Source: Pradoshia eiseniae (GTDB lineage: Bacteria; Bacillota; Bacilli; Bacillales; Pradoshiaceae). From it: DNA of 64,000 nt. The stretch spans positions 729,931-793,930 of the forward strand of contig NZ_PKOZ01000001.1 of the NCBI RefSeq assembly GCF_002946355.1. The letters are read 5' to 3'. The notes below the pieces were generated by a model. The model was not told the origin of the DNA and did not search any database. It was given only the letters and a program-made list of their open reading frames with translations. Shown here piece after piece: positions 52,814 to 62,062 of this stretch (the stretch's first letter is position 1; every line of letters starts with the position of its first letter). Made by a program: the position numbers and the translations under genes.

Positions 52814-54664
52814 ATGAATTTACTAGAGAGGCTTAAGGGAGAAATCCTTGTGGGAGATGGAGCCAGCGGAACATTACTCTATTCCTTTGGGATAGATACA
52901 TGCTATGAGGAATTAAATCTCACCAATCCGGAGCGAATCGTCGCCTTACATAAGGAATACATAGAAGCAGGAGCAGACCTTATACAGACGAATACATTTG
53001 GTGCTAATTATCATAAACTGAAGCGCTATGGCCTGGAAGGGGAAACTGCAAGGATTAATAGGGAGGGCGTCCGGCTCGCCAAGGAAGCGGCAAATGGTCA
53101 GGTCTATGTACTAGGCACGATTGGCGGCCTTCGGAGTGTCCGGAAGTCTGAGCTTAGCTTGGAGGAAATCGGGGTCTATTTCAAGGAGCAGCTTGATGCG
53201 CTGCTTCAAGAGAAGCCGGATGGACTGATTTTGGAAACCTATTATGACCTGGAGGAATTATTGAGCGTGCTGGCGATTGCGAGAAAGGAAACGGACTTGC
53301 CGATCGTCGCCAATATTTCCTTGCATGAGGTTGGTCTGCTCCAAAACGGTATGCAGGTTAAGGATGCCTTTGAGATGATTAAAGAAAACGGAGCAGACAT
53401 CGTCGGCCTGAATTGCCGGATGGGTCCGTATCATATGATTCGATCCTTTGAGGAAGTGCCATTAAATAAAGAGACGTACCATTCAGCCTATCCGAATGCG
53501 AGTCTGCCTGATTTGGATAACGGGCGTTATGTCTATTCAACTAATGCTGATTATTTTGCGGATGCCGCGAAACAGCTGATTGAGCAGGGGGTTCGACTGA
53601 TTGGAGGCTGCTGCGGGACAACGCCTGAACATATTCGAGCAATTAAGAGGGGGATACTCGGACTTGTGCCTCTGACGGAGAAGAAGGAGGTTATCAGCCG
53701 AAAAACTCATGTCTACACATATGAGTTTAAGTATCCCAAAAAGCAAACCATCCTAGGGAAAGTCAAGCAAGACCCGACGATTCTAGTTGAATTGGATCCG
53801 CCAAAAACGCTCGGGGTAGAGGAATTTATGAAGGGAAGCAAATACTTGCATGAAATGGGTGCTGACGCGATTACCCTTGCAGATAATTCCCTGGCCTCTC
53901 CGCGTATATCAAATGTGGCGATTGCCTCGATGCTAAAAGCAGAACATAAGAAAAATCCGCTTGTTCACTTAACGTGTCGTGACCATAACCTGATTGGTCT
54001 TCAATCCCATTTGATGGGGATGCACACATTGGGGCTGAATGAGGTCCTCGTAGTGACAGGCGATCCCTCTAAAATTGGAGACTTCCCGGGTGCGACGTCT
54101 GTCTATGATTTATCATCGATTGATTTGATTTCATTGATTAAGCAATTCAATGCAGGCATCTCCTATTCAGGGAAACCGCTTGGCGGTCAGACGAATTTTG
54201 AGGTTGCTGCAGCATTTAATCCTAATGTGAAGTATATAGACAAGGCCGTGGTGCGAATGGAGAAGAAAATTGGGGCTGGAGCAGACTATTTTCTGACACA
54301 GCCAGTCTTCTCGGTTGAAAAAATTCGTGAGGTCTATGAAGCAACCAAGCATATTCAAGCGCCAATTTTCATCGGGATTATGCCGTTGACGAGCTATCGC
54401 AATGCTTCTTTCTTGCATAATGAGGTTCCCGGAATCACTCTGCCAGAAAAGGTTTTACGGGCGATGGAGAGTGCCGGTACGAATACGGAAGCCTGCATGA
54501 GGGAAAGCCTTGCCATCTCTAAGGAGCTATTGGATGCGGCTGCGGAATATTTTAACGGACATTATATCATTACGCCTTTTATGAGGTATGAGCTAAGCGG
54601 GGAACTAGTTTCCTATGCCAGCAAGAAGAAATCTGTCATAAGCGGGGAAGTGTTTGAACGATGA
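52814..54664 (+). CDS. yitJ: Bifunctional homocysteine S-methyltransferase/methylenetetrahydrofolate reductase
   Basis: A 616-residue two-domain protein. Residues about 1-300 are a homocysteine S-methyltransferase domain with zinc ligands in VGLNCRMGP and IGGCCGTTPEH; residues about 330-610 are a methylene-THF reductase domain (PTILVELDPPKT, HLTCRDHN, VLVVTGDPSKIGDFPGAT, YFLTQPVFSVEKI). It makes methyl-THF for the next gene's enzyme. ATG 52814 has GGGAGGAG upstream; the frame continues back into the riboswitch but is not used. Its stop overlaps the metH start (ATGA). Confidence 0.95.
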   Translation: MNLLERLKGEILVGDGASGTLLYSFGIDTCYEELNLTNPERIVALHKEYIEAGADLIQTNTFGANYHKLKRYGLEGETARINREGVRLAKEAANGQVYVLGTIGGLRSVRKSELSLEEIGVYFKEQLDALLQEKPDGLILETYYDLEELLSVLAIARKETDLPIVANISLHEVGLLQNGMQVKDAFEMIKENGADIVGLNCRMGPYHMIRSFEEVPLNKETYHSAYPNASLPDLDNGRYVYSTNADYFADAAKQLIEQGVRLIGGCCGTTPEHIRAIKRGILGLVPLTEKKEVISRKTHVYTYEFKYPKKQTILGKVKQDPTILVELDPPKTLGVEEFMKGSKYLHEMGADAITLADNSLASPRISNVAIASMLKAEHKKNPLVHLTCRDHNLIGLQSHLMGMHTLGLNEVLVVTGDPSKIGDFPGATSVYDLSSIDLISLIKQFNAGISYSGKPLGGQTNFEVAAAFNPNVKYIDKAVVRMEKKIGAGADYFLTQPVFSVEKIREVYEATKHIQAPIFIGIMPLTSYRNASFLHNEVPGITLPEKVLRAMESAGTNTEACMRESLAISKELLDAAAEYFNGHYIITPFMRYELSGELVSYASKKKSVISGEVFER

Positions 54665-57600
54665 ATGCGCAAAAACTAAAATGTTTACTGAATGAGAGAA
54701 TCGTTATCTTAGATGGGGCGATGGGAACGATGATCCAAGCGCTCAATCTTACAGAAGAGGATTTTGGCGGTGAGGACTTTGATGGGTGCAATGAGTACTT
54801 ATCTATCACAAGACCAGATGCAATCAGGTCTATTCATGAGAAATACCTGCTTGCGGGCGCAGATATTATTGAGACGAACACGTTTGGAGCGACTCCCATT
54901 GTTCTTGATGAATACGGGTTAGGCCATCTTGCGTATGAGCTTAATGTGAAATCAGCCCAGCTTGCGAGAGAGGCAGTCGATAAATTGGGGGTGCAAGCGG
55001 GACCGCGCTTTGTCGCCGGTTCGATGGGACCGACAACCAAGACGCTGTCTGTCACAGGCGGTACGACGTTTGAAACTCTCGTCGATTCCTATGAAACACA
55101 AGTCAAGGGCTTGATTGACGGAGGGGCTGATATTCTCCTCCTTGAGACAAGCCAGGATATGCTAAATGTCAAGGCTGCCTATATCGGGATGCAAAATGCG
55201 TTTACGGATAAAGGTGTTGAGCTTCCTCTTATCCTATCAGGTACGATTGAACCGATGGGTACAACACTTGCGGGCCAGAGCATTGAGTCCTTTTACATAT
55301 CTGCCGCACATATGAATCCAGTGGCGATTGGCCTGAACTGCGCTACCGGCCCTGAATTCATGGCAGAGCATTTACGCAGCCTATCTGAGCTGACTCCGAG
55401 TGCTGTCAGCTGTTATCCAAACGCCGGTCTCCCAGATGAAAACGGCCAATATAATGAAACGCCGCAATCCTTATCAAAGAAAATTAAACAATTTGCGGAA
55501 AAAGGATGGATCAACATTGTTGGAGGCTGCTGCGGGACTACGCCAGATCATATTCAGGCAATCGCTGAAGCGGTGAAAGGGATTGAGCCGCGCAAGGCGC
55601 CTGAGCCGCAGGTGAAACATATGCTTTCAGGCATTGAAGCGCTAACCTATGATGACTCCATGCGTCCTTTATTTGTCGGTGAACGGACAAATGTCATCGG
55701 ATCGCGCAAATTCAAACGGCTTATAAAGAATCGAGCATTTGAAGAGGCGGCAGAAATCGCCCGTGCACAGGTGAAAAAGGGTGCTCATGTCATCGATGTG
55801 TGTCTCGCTGACCCGGATAGTGATGAGGTTAGTGATATGGAGCAATTCATGAAGGTTGTCACTAACAAAGTGAAGGTGCCCTTTGTCATTGACTCGACAG
55901 ATGAAGAAGTGATTGAACGAGCCCTCCGCTATTCCCAAGGGAAGGCCATCATCAATTCAATTAATCTCGAGGATGGGGAAGAACGGTTTGAGAAAATCAT
56001 CCCGCTTGCTAAACGGTACGGTGCGGCGCTGGTCGTCGGAACAATTGATGAGAAGGGAATGGGGGTCACGGCAAGTCGTAAGCTGGAAATTGCCCGTCGT
56101 TCCTATGAATTATTAACGAAGAAATATGGGATTCAGCCAGAGGATATCATTTTTGACTCGCTTGTATTCCCGGTCGGCACAGGAGATGAGCAATACCGCA
56201 ACGGAGCCGCTGAAACAGTCAAAGGGCTTGCGGCAATCAAGGAAGAGTTCCCAGGCACGCTAACGATACTCGGAATCAGCAATGTCTCCTTTGGACTGCC
56301 CTCTGAAGGAAGGGAAGTGCTGAACGCAGTCTATCTGTATCACTGCACAAAGGCAGGCCTTGATTATGCCATTGTTAATACAGAAAACCTGCAGAGATTT
56401 GCCCTCATTCCAGAGGAGGAAATCAAATTGTCGGAAGGATTATTATTCCGTAATTCTGATGAGACCCTCTCGAAATTTGTGGAATTTTACCGCACAAAGA
56501 AACCGGTGCAAAAGGAGCAAAAAGAGAAGCTTCCCTTATTGGAGCGACTACCTGAATATATCATCGAGGGAACGAAGGAAGGACTTAAAGAGGATATTGA
56601 AGAAGCCTTATCAGAAGGAATGGCTCCGCTTGATATCATTAACGGGCCATTAATGTCCGGAATGGCAACGGTCGGTGAATTGTTTAATGACAACCAGCTG
56701 ATTGTCGCAGAGGTACTTCAAAGCGCGGAGGCCATGAAGGCGGCCGTTTCTCAGCTTGAGCCGCTGATGACAAGCTCGGGTGACAAATCGGTCAAAGGCA
56801 AAATGGTGCTCGCAACCGTCAAAGGAGATGTCCATGATATTGGCAAAAACCTTGTTGATATCATATTAAGCAATAATGGCTATGAGGTCGTGGACCTTGG
56901 TATCAAGGTGACCCCGCAAACCTTGATTGAAACAGTGCGTAAGGAAAACCCGACTATTATTGGCCTATCCGGTCTGCTCGTTAAATCAGCGCAGCAAATG
57001 GTCATCACGGCACAGGACTTGAAGGAAGCAGGGATTGATACACCCATCATCGTTGGCGGCGCTGCCCTGACAAGAAAATTTACCGGGAATAAGATTGCCC
57101 CTGAATATGATGGACCTGTCGTCTATGCGAAGGACGCGATGAATGGGCTTGATCTCGTGAACCAGCTCCATGATAAAGATAAACAAACAGATTTTCTTCC
57201 TTCCCGCAAAGAAGACGCAGCAGCTGACAAGGTCACAGCATCCACTAAAACGGAAGTAAATGAGGACGGAGAAATCCCGCATAAGACCGTGGGTGACGAA
57301 CAAAACCCTCCTCTACCAGAAGACTTGGATCGGCATATCCTTAGGGATTACCCGCTAAAGCAGGTGTACCCGTATATTAATAAGCAAATGCTGTTTGGCC
57401 ATCATTTCGGCTTGAAGGGCAATATTGAAAAGCTGATTGCTGAGGAAGACCCTAAAGTGATGAACCTGCTCAACATTGTCAACGAGATTGTTGAACAGGA
57501 CTTAATCAAATTAAACGCCACTTACCGATTCTATCCGGCGGCCAGTGAAGGAAACACGCTAAAGATCTATTCTGATGAAAGCAGGACAGAGGTCATCGAG

Positions 57601-58101
57601 AGCTTCACCTTCCCAAGGCAAAGGAAGAACCCATATCTATGCTTAGCCGATTATGTGGCGAATGAGGAAGCAGAGTCACGGAATCATGTAGGCTTCATGA
57701 TTGTTACGAGCGGTAAGGGTGTGAAAGAAATCGCTGACCAGTGGAAGCGGGACGGAGAGTACTTGAAGAGCCATATCATCCAAGCGCTCGCCCTTGAAGC
57801 TGCAGAAGGCTTCGCCGAACGTCTTCATCATATGATGCGCGATGCCTGGGGCATCCACGATTCCGTCGACATGACGATGAAGGAGCGCTTCAGTGCCAAG
57901 TACATAGGCCAGCGCTACTCATTCGGCTATCCTGCCTGTCCAAATCTCGAAGACCAAGAGAAGCTATTTGGTCTTTTAAAGCCAGAGGACATTGGAATCC
58001 ATCTAACGGAAGGGTTTATGATGGAGCCGGAGGCCTCAGTATCTGCGCTCGTGTTCTCACATCCGGATGCTAGGTATTTTAATGTTGAGAGCCGCGGTTG
58101 A
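54661..58101 (+). CDS. metH: Cobalamin-dependent methionine synthase
   Basis: A 1146-residue MetH that moves a methyl group from methyl-THF to homocysteine through cobalamin. Domains in order: homocysteine binding (about 1-310, zinc ligands in GLNCATGPE and GGCCGTTPDH), pterin binding (about 335-600, FVGERTNVIGSRKF, PFVIDSTDEEV), cobalamin cap and binding (about 625-860, axial ligand His725 in KGDVHDIGKN) and the SAM-binding reactivation domain (about 900-1146, RYSFGYPACPN). Full length, so the organism needs or makes B12. Translationally coupled to yitJ and under the S-box upstream. Confidence 0.97.
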   Translation: MNAQKLKCLLNERIVILDGAMGTMIQALNLTEEDFGGEDFDGCNEYLSITRPDAIRSIHEKYLLAGADIIETNTFGATPIVLDEYGLGHLAYELNVKSAQLAREAVDKLGVQAGPRFVAGSMGPTTKTLSVTGGTTFETLVDSYETQVKGLIDGGADILLLETSQDMLNVKAAYIGMQNAFTDKGVELPLILSGTIEPMGTTLAGQSIESFYISAAHMNPVAIGLNCATGPEFMAEHLRSLSELTPSAVSCYPNAGLPDENGQYNETPQSLSKKIKQFAEKGWINIVGGCCGTTPDHIQAIAEAVKGIEPRKAPEPQVKHMLSGIEALTYDDSMRPLFVGERTNVIGSRKFKRLIKNRAFEEAAEIARAQVKKGAHVIDVCLADPDSDEVSDMEQFMKVVTNKVKVPFVIDSTDEEVIERALRYSQGKAIINSINLEDGEERFEKIIPLAKRYGAALVVGTIDEKGMGVTASRKLEIARRSYELLTKKYGIQPEDIIFDSLVFPVGTGDEQYRNGAAETVKGLAAIKEEFPGTLTILGISNVSFGLPSEGREVLNAVYLYHCTKAGLDYAIVNTENLQRFALIPEEEIKLSEGLLFRNSDETLSKFVEFYRTKKPVQKEQKEKLPLLERLPEYIIEGTKEGLKEDIEEALSEGMAPLDIINGPLMSGMATVGELFNDNQLIVAEVLQSAEAMKAAVSQLEPLMTSSGDKSVKGKMVLATVKGDVHDIGKNLVDIILSNNGYEVVDLGIKVTPQTLIETVRKENPTIIGLSGLLVKSAQQMVITAQDLKEAGIDTPIIVGGAALTRKFTGNKIAPEYDGPVVYAKDAMNGLDLVNQLHDKDKQTDFLPSRKEDAAADKVTASTKTEVNEDGEIPHKTVGDEQNPPLPEDLDRHILRDYPLKQVYPYINKQMLFGHHFGLKGNIEKLIAEEDPKVMNLLNIVNEIVEQDLIKLNATYRFYPAASEGNTLKIYSDESRTEVIESFTFPRQRKNPYLCLADYVANEEAESRNHVGFMIVTSGKGVKEIADQWKRDGEYLKSHIIQALALEAAEGFAERLHHMMRDAWGIHDSVDMTMKERFSAKYIGQRYSFGYPACPNLEDQEKLFGLLKPEDIGIHLTEGFMMEPEASVSALVFSHPDARYFNVESRG

Positions 58102-58122
58102 GGAGACCAGGGTTGCGGGTGA

Positions 58123-58248
58123 ATTCAAGAAAAAATAAATTTTAAGCCTCCTGCTGGTAATCCTACAATAAAACGACTCCAATTAGTAGTTGTAGATGAA
58201 AAAGTTATTTGAGTACTTAAGGAAGAAGATATAAAGGTCGTAGTTTAA
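58123..58248 (+). pseudogene. Coding remnant behind metH
   Basis: One frame reads KPPAGNPTIKRLQLVVVDEKVI, meets TGA at 58210-58212, then resumes VLKEEDIKVVV before TAA. The amino-acid pattern looks like real protein, but there is no start codon or ribosome site. Product unknown. Confidence 0.3.
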
Positions 58249-58322
58249 ACTATGTACACAAAAAACATAGTGTATTTACGTACTCAACTGGATAGACCAA
58301 CGACCTTCTTAGGTGTTGGTCT
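58211..58322 (+). other. Possible structured RNA segment
   Basis: Several complementary arms: GAGTAC (58211-58216) with GTACTC (58280-58285); AAGGTCGT (58234-58241) with ACGACCTT (58300-58307), which would cross as a pseudoknot; an inner ACTATG/CATAGT; and AGACCAAC with GTTGGTCT (58294-58322) with inner ACCT/AGGT. The last competes with the second. Meaning unknown. Confidence 0.35.
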
Positions 58323-58355
58323 GGAACTGGAATCTTTCTTGGGATATTAATCGAG

Positions 58356-58416
58356 AAAATCCGTTATATCAACGTTTGTCATTTTTAGACATATGCGTTG
58401 GTATAGCGGATTTTTT
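58356..58416 (+). terminator. Strong terminator about 260 bases behind metH
   Basis: AAAATCCGTTATATCAACG pairs with CGTTGGTATAGCGGATTTT (G-U pairs and a mismatch) and ends in six T. Likely the real end of the yitJ-metH transcript. Confidence 0.8.
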
Positions 58417-58500
58417 GTTTTAAGATGCAGCATCATGCCTATTTTAAGATATGTGATCAAGAGCGGTGAAAAGTTGCTGTCAGGATATCAAGAAGTTAGG

Positions 58501-58626
58501 TCACCTTGGTGATTTTTTATCATGTCCCGGTCCTTTCTTGCCGTCAGAAGCCTTCTTATCGCCAGATTCCTTCTTGCCAAATAGACTAATTGCCTCATCT
58601 TTTTCTGCTGATTTTTTTTGGATTGC
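58501..58626 (-). pseudogene. Lysine-rich C-terminal protein fragment
   Basis: On the minus strand a 41-codon frame without a start reads SAEKDEAISLFGKKESGDKK and on to GKKGPGHDKKSPR before TGA. The lysine/serine/glycine-rich end resembles coat-protein tails such as that of the CotB gene nearby. It is probably what remains of a coat gene; the upstream part is closed by stops. Confidence 0.4.
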
Positions 58627-59094
58627 TTAAGATTACTCAAACTTTTCACTACTTTTTCATGCTTTGTATTCTCAGAGTATGAGAGAAGCGGTAATAGTGT
58701 ACAGGCTTATGTAGAAAAATGAAGAATTGGCCTATTTGCCTAAACGGAACCTTGCATTCGTATGATAAATATAAAAAAGAAATTGGGGGGGATTAATAAA
58801 ATATGTTAAATATTTATATATCGTTATACCAATTTAATAGGCGTTTTAAGGTAGGAGGCTCAACAGGTCTTGTTTTAGGTACATGGAAGCAATCTTATAT
58901 GTTAAGAAAGCAATAGTCTGGAACCTTACTGAAAATCCATCGCTAAATGACTATAGGGAGCTTGCTTAAAGTATCTATAATACCTAATGATAATTAACTA
59001 TTACAGACAGTATGTAACCGGTTTACTACAGGTCAGGTACTGAATAAATAATCATCGATATATTATATAGAGAAAAAATTTATGAAAAATACAG
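58627..59094. other. AT-rich gap without a convincing gene
   Basis: About 470 bases. A 37-codon frame starts at ATG 58803, ten bases after a GGGGGGG run, and ends at 58916; the product is not recognised and the spacing is poor. Nothing else is supported. Confidence 0.3.
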
Positions 59095-59283
59095 TTGAGT
59101 GAAATTCCGGATGATGGTAAACGTAAGGTTCGTCTTGGGGGCCTTTATTATATTAGGGGAATGGACCGCATACCGGAGCAATTCTAGCAAGATTTGTTGC
59201 CAGATGATATTCAATTTAAATCTGTTAAGGCTATAAAAGGGCGAATAGCTGTTTCAATGTCATTGTATGACACATATACATAA
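59095..59283 (+). pseudogene. Short gene interrupted by an amber codon
   Basis: From TTG 59095 a frame of 62 codons ends with TAA at 59281-59283 and is broken only by TAG at 59185-59187 (between DRIPEQF and QDLLPDDIQF). It lies 30 bases before cotB. The end AIKGRIAVSMSLYDTYT is protein-like. Family not recognised; a coat-cluster remnant is likely. Confidence 0.35.
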
Positions 59284-59313
59284 CAGGAAAATATTATAGG
59301 AGGCAAAGAAAAG

Positions 59314-59964
59314 ATGAAAAAAGAATGGTTCCATTTTTTACAAGGTAAAGTGGTTAAGATAGACAGAGGCGGCCCTGAGTCCCGTATTGGACAAATACTC
59401 TCCGTAGCAGATGATTATATTACAGTTCTTACTAAAGAAGATGGAGTAGTATTTTATAATACACACCATATCAAGAGTGTGACTGATAATGTTAAACAAG
59501 GATTAGATTTGCAATTTGATATTCCTGAAGGCTTTGAAAATATAAAAGCGCAGGATTTTAAGAGTGTTTTAGACAACTTAAGATTCCGTTGGGTACAGGT
59601 AAACCGCGGTGGCCCTGAAAAGCTTGAAGGTGTGCTTGACGAAGCTGCTGATGATTATATCACCATTATTTCGAATGAAGAAGTTATCCGACTTTCGATG
59701 TATCATATCCGCAACATCAGTTATGGAGTTAAAGTTGAAAAAATAGAGAGTGAACAAGCTGAAGAAAAAGACAGCCAAAAACAAGATGATAAAGCAAATG
59801 AAAAAAAGTCATCTAAAGAAAAAGACGGGCAAAAACAAGATAATAAAGCAAATGAAAAAAAGTCATCTAAAGAAAAAGACCGCCAAAAACAAGATGATAA
59901 AGCAAATGGAAAAAAGTCATCTAAAGAAAAAGGCGGCAAAAAACAAGGTAATAAAACAAAATGA
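59314..59964 (+). CDS. cotB: Spore coat protein CotB with lysine-rich repeat tail
   Basis: A 216-residue outer-coat protein. Two tandem CotB-type small barrels are clear: VVKIDRGGPESRIGQILSV with DGVVFYNTHHIKSV (about 1-60) and WVQVNRGGPEKLEGVLDEA with NEEVIRLSMYHIRNIS (about 90-140). B. subtilis CotB has one more such unit and a serine-rich tail; here the tail (from 150) is lysine/glutamine-rich with three 18-residue repeats. GGAGG precedes ATG 59314. A one-base insertion near 59960 appears to end the protein early: the +1 frame carries on the same repeat pattern to 60049. ywrK and ywrJ neighbours match B. subtilis. Confidence 0.88.
   Translation: MKKEWFHFLQGKVVKIDRGGPESRIGQILSVADDYITVLTKEDGVVFYNTHHIKSVTDNVKQGLDLQFDIPEGFENIKAQDFKSVLDNLRFRWVQVNRGGPEKLEGVLDEAADDYITIISNEEVIRLSMYHIRNISYGVKVEKIESEQAEEKDSQKQDDKANEKKSSKEKDGQKQDNKANEKKSSKEKDRQKQDDKANGKKSSKEKGGKKQGNKTK
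59770..59931 (+). repeat. Three 54-bp tandem repeats in cotB
   Basis: Units at 59770-59823, 59824-59877 and 59878-59931, each coding the 18-residue pattern D-x-QKQD-x-KAN-x-KKSSKEK, nearly identical in DNA. Degenerate copies (GGKKQGN) follow to 60049, beyond the cotB stop. Length change by slippage is expected. Confidence 0.9.
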
Positions 59965-60208
59965 AAAAGACGCAGCTAAAGAAAAAGGCGGCAAAAAACA
60001 AGGTAATACAGTAAATAAAGGTGAGGCAAAAGAGGGAAAAACGGAGTAGAAAAATGATGAATAGGTAAAGCTGATTGATCTAACTTAATTTCAATCACTA
60101 CTATATGGAGGAGCGGCAGAATTCATAAGAGGGGGTTCTTGAATTTCCGAAGAGTGTCAATGGCTATCAAGTCAGTTCCTGCGGTTGTTCCTGATTCTTG
60201 AGAGAGTT

Positions 60209-60342
60209 TATTTTATTCATGTTTTGAACTCTTTGCAATATAAATGGGTGACTATAAATGCCTAAGTGGACTGTTTATCGGTACTACGGTTGATTATATT
60301 AGGTTAAAAATGATAAGGCCATTCTTATCGATTATATAAAAC
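60209..60342 (+). pseudogene. Remnant of a second CotB-like domain
   Basis: IHVLNSLQYKWVTINA in one frame and SGLFIGTTVDYIRLKMI in the next match the order of a CotB barrel (WVxIN...G.L....DYI), with the RGGPE loop lost. Short, frameshifted and without a start. The remaining part of 60050-60576 shows no gene. Confidence 0.5.
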
Positions 60343-60576
60343 AGCACAATTGTATGAAAAAGGAAGTTGTTCAGGAACCCCCTTTTTGCATATTCATCTT
60401 TATTACCGGACAAGTTTAGTAAAAACGTAGAAGAAATGAGAGACGTCATCTAGACAACATCCTTTTGGAAATCATGGTAGTGGAAACTATTTAAGATGAG
60501 GAAAGAGTGTAACTTCAATAATCCGAAGGCTAATGATAGCAGTAGAACGATGATATAAAAAAGGGGGGATAAAACA

Positions 60577-60714
60577 ATGATGGTAGTATATTTTACAGTG
60601 GTCGGTGGATTGTTTTATAAAATTTTTATCAAATTGCCATATGAGAGAAAAGCCGTTAAGCATGCTGATGAACTTATAATTGCTGAAGAAAAAGCGGGGA
60701 ATGTACATGCTTGA
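60577..60714 (+). CDS. 45-residue single-helix membrane peptide upstream of ywrK
   Basis: ATG 60577 stands behind a strong AAGGGGGG site. The product has one N-terminal helix (MMVVYFTVVGGLFYKIFIKL) and a charged cytoplasmic or external tail (PYERKAVKHADELIIAEEKA). Its stop overlaps the ywrK start by eight bases, so the permease is probably made by coupled translation. It may be an accessory subunit, a leader peptide, or both. Too short for most gene callers. Confidence 0.7.
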   Translation: MMVVYFTVVGGLFYKIFIKLPYERKAVKHADELIIAEEKAGNVHA

Positions 60715-62062
60715 AAACACTGTAACTATAATGTTAGTGGTTTTTGCACTAACCATTATATTTATGCTTTGGAGACCAAGGGGGATAAATGAAATCGTCC
60801 CCACATCTATTGGTGCGGCAGTCGTTTTAATGACAGGTATCGTTTCTTGGGGCGATGTATTTGGGATACTCAATGTTGTTAGTGGTCCTTCTCTGACGAT
60901 ATTATCCACCATCATGATGACAATTGTGCTTGAGAGTATAGGTCTTTTCAGGTGGATTGCAATTAATATAGTAAACAGATCAAGAGGTTCAGGCATTAGA
61001 TTATATATATATACGAATCTTCTTTGCTTTCTGATGACGATGTTATTTAATAACGACGGCAGTATTCTTATTACAACACCTATAATCATTCATATTATTA
61101 CGATGTTGAAGTTAAGCCCACGCCAGTTTTCACCTTATTTAATCTCCGGTGCAATCATTGCAACTGCAGCAAGCGCCCCGATTGCCGTCAGTAATATATC
61201 CAATCTAATAGCATTGGAAATTGTCGGATTAAGTTTAAATAGTTATGTATATATGATGTTTGTTCCTTCAATGATTGGTATCTTAACAATTTACTATCTG
61301 ATGTATCGTTATCATAAAAAAAATATTCCCCGTAAAATCTTCTCACCTTATAGAAAAACCGAAGCAGGATACTCTCGACTCATGGAGTCTAAGCCAATTG
61401 ATGTGAGTAGAGAAAATGAGAATATTGACTGGAAGTCAATAAAAATAAGTATTGTCATCGTTGTAGCTACCAGGGCCTGTTTTTTCGCATTTGCTCCATT
61501 TGGAATTCCTACTGAATGGATTGGTCTAGTTGGTGCATCTGTACTGATCATTTTAAGGTGGTTTAAAATGGGGACCACTCCTGTTGATATAGTAAAAAAA
61601 ACCCCATGGCATATCTTGTTGTTTGCATTTAATATGTATGTCCTCGTATATGGACTGCGTAATATTGGGTTAAATGATTTTATCGTCCATTTATTAAGGG
61701 AAACCATTGTACAAGGTACTTTAAACGCTACATTCGTGATGGGATTTGTATCTACTCTCCTTTCAAATCTATTTAATAATCTTCCTGCCGTTATGATTGC
61801 CACTTTATCAATAACGGATATGAATTTAGATCCTATGCTATTAAAGATTACTTATCTTGCAAATGTCATTGGAGCAGATATTGGTGCATTATTAACCCCT
61901 ATAGGAACACTAGCCACCCTGATTTGGATGTATGAACTAAAAAAGCACTCGATTAAAATGACATGGGGGCAATATCTAAGAGTGACAGCCTTTGTCATTC
62001 CAATTGGCCTTATTGTAAGTCTGTTTTGTCTTTATGTATGGGTAAGCCTGTTATTTCATTAG
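60707..62062 (+). CDS. ywrK: ArsB/NhaD-type anion permease YwrK
   Basis: A 451-residue membrane protein with about eleven helices of the ArsB/NhaD ion transporter superfamily. Conserved features are the half-repeats FNNDGSILITTPI (about 115-127) and FNNLPAVMIATLSI (about 345-358), and GADIGALLTPIGTLATLIWM (about 380-399), the permease signature. B. subtilis YwrK next to cotB is of this type and is called a putative arsenical pump; no arsR, arsC or ATPase gene is nearby, so an organic or oxyanion substrate is as likely. ATG 60707 follows GCGGGGA by six bases. Confidence 0.85.
   Translation: MLENTVTIMLVVFALTIIFMLWRPRGINEIVPTSIGAAVVLMTGIVSWGDVFGILNVVSGPSLTILSTIMMTIVLESIGLFRWIAINIVNRSRGSGIRLYIYTNLLCFLMTMLFNNDGSILITTPIIIHIITMLKLSPRQFSPYLISGAIIATAASAPIAVSNISNLIALEIVGLSLNSYVYMMFVPSMIGILTIYYLMYRYHKKNIPRKIFSPYRKTEAGYSRLMESKPIDVSRENENIDWKSIKISIVIVVATRACFFAFAPFGIPTEWIGLVGASVLIILRWFKMGTTPVDIVKKTPWHILLFAFNMYVLVYGLRNIGLNDFIVHLLRETIVQGTLNATFVMGFVSTLLSNLFNNLPAVMIATLSITDMNLDPMLLKITYLANVIGADIGALLTPIGTLATLIWMYELKKHSIKMTWGQYLRVTAFVIPIGLIVSLFCLYVWVSLLFH

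Noticed and set aside
59770-59931. CRISPR-like tandem repeats
   Set aside because: The units are contiguous, keep frame and code for a peptide repeat; there are no spacers.
59750-60049. 99-codon lysine-rich frame overlapping the end of cotB
   Set aside because: It is the +1 reading of the cotB repeat array; only the part after 59964 is meaningful as the lost tail of CotB, not as a separate gene.
60707-62062. Arsenic resistance operon
   Set aside because: Only the permease is present; no arsR, arsC or arsA gene and no ArsR operator are visible, and the cotB neighbourhood explains its presence.
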